This document shows, in pieces, positions 59,656 through 64,000 of a DNA stretch of 64,000 nucleotides. Origin of the DNA: Heterocephalus glaber. Taxonomy: Eukaryota > Chordata > Mammalia > Rodentia > Bathyergidae. The notes below the pieces were generated by a model, which did not search any database, had not been told where the DNA came from, and worked only from the letters and a program-made list of their open reading frames with translations. The position numbers and the translations under genes are program-made. Every line of letters begins with the position of its first letter. Position 1 is the first letter of the stretch. Where the stretch lies: NCBI RefSeq assembly GCF_000247695.1, contig NW_004624730.1, positions 28,507,861-28,571,860 on the forward strand, given 5' to 3'.

Positions 59656-60043
59656 TGATTCAGTTTCCTAAGGCTGCTGTCAAAAAGCACCAAAGACTGG
59701 CTTAAAATGACAGGGATTTGTTCTCTCACAATTGGAAGGCAGAAGTTTGAGCAGGGCCATGGTCCCTCCAGTCTGTTAGGGTGGGAATCGTTCCTGGACT
59801 TCTCCAGCTTCTGATAGCCACAGGCCACAAAGCCCCAGTCTCTGCTTTGTCTTCACATTACCGTCTTTCTTCTGTCATTTCCTTCTAAGGACAGCATCCA
59901 CATTAAATTCGTTCATTCTGACCCAGTCATGATTGTAATATCTTTGAAAAGACCTTACCTCCAAATAAGTTGATATGCACAGGCATGGCCATTAGGGTCT
60001 TGATATATCTTTTTAGAGGACCCAGTTCTACCCATAACAGCGT
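59656..60043 (-). mobile_element. MLT1-type MaLR LTR, antisense
   Basis: tgattcagtttcctaaggct, gctgtcaaaaagcaccaaag, gaaaagaccttacctccaaa and ccagttctacccataaca follow the reversed MLT1 order. Confidence 0.75.
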
Positions 60044-60199
60044 GTCTCCAAAGCCTCTCTCTGCATCCCCCTTTGTGTGTCTTAGTTTGGCCTGATCCTG
60101 GACACTGTCTACTGAATCTTGAGTCAGGAGGTTATACTACCCTTGTATGGCATTTCTTCAGAAACTTGTAGTTATCAACCAATTCCTTTCCTCTGTTAT

Positions 60200-61190
60200 C
60201 TTCAGCCACTTCCTTCCAACTGGCTTCTTTCTGGTATCATTGAAAGATGTACCAGGCTCTCATGGCCCCATTTTCCAATTTCTCTTCTCTTTCTCCAAAC
60301 TTTTCCAGATGCATCCTGTACTTTCTTTCTGCTTCACTTTCCACTTGCTTCTCTGCTTACTGCAGTCTAGCTTTTGCCCTCATCATTCTAGTGAGACACT
60401 TCTCTCTCAGGTCACAGGTGATGGCCATATTCCCAGCAGCACTTGTTCCTGTTATGTTGTTTCTTTGTGAAGCAGGTTCTTCCCTAAGTTACTCGGGTAA
60501 AGCACTCCTAGTTTCTTTTTGTCCTATTCTTGAGATGGCCTTGCTGCCTAGGTCTCCTTTGAAGGCTTCTTCTCCACTGGGCTTTAAATCAATATTGGAT
60601 TTTCCCTGGGATTTGTCATGGACCCCTTTCTTTTCTCACCTTTCCCTCTAAGTGATCTCAGCTATCCCCAGGCTTCACATAGTACCTATGAGCTCACAAC
60701 TTTACAACTCTAGCTTAGACTTCTCTGCACTCTACACCTGTATTTCTTAGTCCCTGTAGGAAACATTTTGTCCTATTTGTGTGATAACTCAAACTTAATA
60801 TTTAAAACTGAACTTCTGATCCATTTCCCTTCCCCTCAAAGACCCCTCAACACTACTGTGCCCTGTATCAGGAGTTACCATTCCAGAAGCTTACGTGACT
60901 TTCATGACAGTTGTCATTTCATCCAAGTTGTCTTTGTCATTTCATCCAAGTCAGTTTAAATCCTGTTGCGTTTTCCTCCTAAACATCCCTTTGTATCCTC
61001 CTTTCTCTCTACCTCTACCACCACCATGTTGGTTCCAGCTACCATTATCTCCTATAATATCCTTATTAACTGGTCCCAATCCCTTTATCTCTAGCTTCTT
61101 AGTGTGACTACTACTCTACTCAGTTTTCCACACTGAAGACCTGTTTGAGTTGAATACCATGTCCTCGCTTAAAACCTTTACTACTGTTTT
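60200..61190 (+). repeat. L2 LINE fragment, sense
   Basis: tgggatttgtcatggacccc, ttctcacctttccctctaag, tgatctcagctatccccagg, aactgaacttctgatccatt give the ordered, C/T-rich text of L2 ORF2. An 18-bp segment (ttgtcatttcatccaagt) is repeated with a 23-bp period at 60911-60951. Open frames up to 134 codons in this block are L2 remnants or chance, not host genes. Confidence 0.6.
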
Positions 61191-61192
61191 CA

Positions 61193-61380
61193 CACCCTGG
61201 GATTGAACCCAGTGCCTCACATGTTCTGCAAGTGCCCTGCCACTGAGCTACGTTTGCAGAACTTTGTTTTTTGAGACAGGGTTTCACTCAGTTGCCCAGG
61301 ATGGCTTCAGACTTGTGATACTCCTGCCTTGGGCTACCAAGTAGCAGGCATTACAGGTGTGTGCCATAGTGACTGGCTTT
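61193..61380 (-). repeat. B4-type SINE, antisense
   Basis: ccctgggattgaacccagtg, gccactgagctacgtttgca (ID half) then ttgagacagggtttcactca, caggcattacaggtgtgtgc (B1 half). It interrupts the L2 block. Confidence 0.85.
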
Positions 61381-61780
61381 TACTGTTCTTGTGATATGTC
61401 AGAAGTCCTATACTTTGTCCACAAGAACGTGTTCAGTTTCTCTTTCAATGTTTCAGTCTCTTACACCTGCCTTCCTCCCTTGCTTCTGCTATGATAGCCT
61501 TCTTTCATTTTCCAAGTCCCACAGACTCTCTACAGGCTTTTCCTTAGATTTTCCTCTTGTTAGCCACACATTGCCACCTCTAATGTTCTCTTTTCTGAGA
61601 ATTGATCCTTTTATCATTATAGCATGCACCTCTTAATCTGATGATAGTTCTCTTTGTCTTGAAGTCTACTTCAGCTTACATCGATACAATTATTCCTGCC
61701 GTCCTGTGTTCATTGTTTGGATGGTATATATCTTTTTCCATCCATTTACTGTCAGTTTATCTGTCTTTAGATTTAAAGTA

Positions 61781-61980
61781 CAGTGGTACCTCGGTTCACA
61801 AATTTAATTTGTTTTATGATTTTGATGAAGATGGCCTCGTTTGTGTTTGTGTGGGGAAGATAGCCAGAGTTGTGTTTGTCACCCAATGTGGAGTTTGTGA
61901 ACAGAAGCGAAATTTTGTTGAATGCTTTTGAGAACTGAATTGTTTGCGAACAGGAGCATTTGTGAACCAAGGTATTGCTA
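61781..61980. mobile_element. 200-bp Tigger-like miniature element
   Basis: TA|CAGTGGTACCTCGGTTCACA at the left and TTGTGAACCAAGGTATTGCTA|TA at the right are inverted repeats with a TA duplication, as for Tc1/mariner-pogo elements. Inner fragments (gagaactgaattgtttgcga, acaggagcatttg) repeat the terminal motif. No transposase frame. Confidence 0.8.
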
Positions 61981-61999
61981 TATATCTTTGAACTTAAAT

Positions 62000-63550
62000 A
62001 CAACATATAGTCGAGCTTTGCTTTTTAAAAAATTCATTCTGACAAGCCCTATCTTTTAATTAGAATCTTAGTCTATGGTAATTTAACCAGCATTTAATAC
62101 AGTTACTAATATGGCTGGATTTGGGCCTACCATTTCATTGTTTTCAGTGTTTCCTGCTTTCTTTGGGTTATTAAACTGTATTTTAAATGTACCTAATGAG
62201 ACTTCAGTTATATTCTTTTTTTAAGTGGTTACTCTAGGAATTCAAGTATATATCCAAAAGTCTTCACATCTCTTTCTAGTTAATATTGTGTCTCTTCATA
62301 CACAGTGTCAGGACTTCGTCATTGTAAGGCGTCTTCTGTTGAAGTTAACTCCTACTTCATAGTCAGAGGCAGCTTTCCCAGAGAATATTGTCTGACTTCC
62401 CAGACTAGGTTAAGCCCTTATCATTTGCTCTCTGAACAGGCAACTTCTCTTGCAGGTATATTTCACACCTGTAGTTTGCTTGCTGTTTCCAGAATCTACA
62501 GTATTTATCACAGGGCTATAGTCACAGTTGTTTGTGGATTGAATGAAGGATAGCCCTGAGTTGTGGTTTGAAAAAAGCAAAAGATTTATGATAATAATCT
62601 AGAGGGTAGAAATGGCATGGTCTAAGGTTTAGAGGTTGAAAAGACTGTATGTGGAATGGCATCAAGTAGGTTAAATTAAAGTTAAAATAGAAAACTAGAA
62701 AACAGCTATAATAACAGTAACTACCATTTATAGGACGCTTAATAATGGACCAAGCAGTGTGCTAAACTCTGCACATTTTGTCTTATGTAATTTCAGCTCT
62801 GTAAGTTATTCTTGTCTCCTTTTAAACAAAGCAACTGTGGTATAGAGAGGTCAGTTACTGTGGTCTCAGGCCTGGGTGAGGGCTCTGCATTCAAAAACTG
62901 AGAGCCCTGTGACTCTTAACACTTAGAATAGAAGTGAAGACTGGAATGCTGAGAGCTTGGTGTTTGAGGATTTGCCTGCCGGTCCTAGGTAATGGTGTTT
63001 TGATTTGGGCAGATTTAGGTGGAGAGAAGATCAGAGATGTTATTTAGGGTATGAACAGAGTGGAGCTACATGCTTCTTTAGCCTCTTTAGTGGGGAAAAA
63101 GTAGAAAACCTTCTGAAACTTGGATAGAGTCATGCAGAAAAGAAGAATATGTCAGGAAAATTTATCTGGGGATAGAAGGCAGGCTGGACAGAGGATGTGA
63201 GATGAGAGAGAAGCAGTGGCCGGACCCTGCTGTGACAGTGACCACAGTTAAGAGAGTGACTATGTACTGTATTTTAAAGGAAGAAATAAATGTGAGACAT
63301 GTTCTGCGAGATACATGGTTAGGATTGGTAAATGAATTAGGAGGGTAAAAGATTCTTCTTGATGTACTAGGTCATTTATATTCAATAACTAAAAGTTATC
63401 TAATGACCATTAAATATATCTGAGAAATTATCATAACTCAGTTTTTCAAACTAGGGTCTGCAGACATCTCTTGGGACCTGAGAGAAGGCTTCTTGGAAGG
63501 ATGATGGACAAGGCCAGGAGGAATAGTTACAAAACTGTTTTTACAAGTTT
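62000..63550. other. Intronic DNA with L2/MIR relics
   Basis: 62280-62540 resembles an L2 3' end; 62700-62890 has the reversed MIR/L2 order (taatggaccaagcagtgtgc, ggtatagagaggtcag). The rest is unassigned. Confidence 0.4.
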
Positions 63551-63559
63551 TGTTTTGGC

Positions 63560-63660
63560 TGGGGGTTGATGGTGTATGCCTGTGATCATACTTGGGAGGG
63601 ATTGCAGGTTTGAGGCCAATCTGGGGAACTTAGGGTGACCTTGTTTAAAAAAAAATTGGG
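63560..63660 (+). repeat. B1-type SINE fragment
   Basis: ggctgggggttgatggtgta, tgcctgtgatcatacttggg and agggtgaccttgtttaaaaa give a degraded B1. Confidence 0.7.
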
Positions 63661-64000
63661 ATAAGATTTGTGTTAACCCAGCCTTGTTGGCTGGCATATA
63701 GAGTTATATTGTTCTACTTCTGTGTCATTGTCATTCCTGGTGGACTTTTCTGTCTAATTCATTGATTAGATTAGTTTGTTAAATGACTAGGCGACTGAGA
63801 AAATGGGAAATTTGGCACATGTTCTGTGCATTAGATGTTGAAGATGGAGGTTAAGAATGAGTATGTGTACTTGCACATGTGTTTCTGTGCCATTTATTAT
63901 TTGAGCCTTCTGATGCTCACTGAAAATTGTTCTAACCTGAACTTTTTTGGTTTTTTGAATGAGAAAGTGCTTCAACAATTCCCAAACTAGCATCAAAATG
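63661..64000. other. Intronic DNA at the window end
   Basis: No exon, RNA gene or confident repeat is visible. Confidence 0.4.

Noticed and set aside
60247..60651. 134-codon plus-strand frame
   Set aside because: Lies in an L2 LINE relic, with overlapping frames in other phases; not a host gene.

Overview
This is a mammalian nuclear window, almost certainly from a rodent. It carries many Alu-like B1/B4 SINEs and a young tRNA-derived (ID-like) SINE family. That family has a clear box A (TAGCTCAGTGG) and box B (GTTCGATCC) and fresh target-site duplications. Rodent-type MaLR LTRs, L1 pieces and old MIR, L2, MER20, MER5 and Tigger relics are also present. The ID-like SINE looks more like those of beaver- or kangaroo-rat-related rodents than those of mouse or squirrel; the species is an inference held weakly.

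The only protein-coding sequence I can support is the first coding exon of MED12L, a Mediator kinase-module subunit, at 41672-41770 on the + strand. It encodes 33 residues and ends at a clean phase-0 GAG|GTAAGG donor. It sits in a CpG island (about 39960-42110) that contains a 100-base run of N. Everything from 41771 to the window end is MED12L intron 1, and I found no exon 2. Everything before about 39960 is upstream intergenic DNA.

Layout: 1-39960 is gene-free and made of layered transposon relics, microsatellites and unassigned AT-rich DNA. It includes a GC-rich island with a good CTCF-like core near 16140, an LTR lodged inside a SINE at 18150-18774, a Tigger-type element at 20368-20767 joined to a long pyrimidine/GT tract, and several MaLR LTRs. 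39960-42110 is the promoter island and exon 1, with an overlapping upstream ORF, strong upstream splice donors and a very G-rich quadruplex motif. 41771-64000 is intron 1, with more MaLR, L2, L1 and SINE copies, a 200-bp Tigger-like element with matched termini, and two copies (one upstream, one intronic) of a tiny hAT-like element.

I see no evidence of a novel multi-gene system. The most useful leads are regulatory (uORF, quadruplex beside a donor, CTCF-like site, candidate 42-nt exon) and transposon-historical (SINE-LTR composite, hAT pair, poly(A)-only insertion). Repeat family names rest on recognition by eye; RepeatMasker would settle them.
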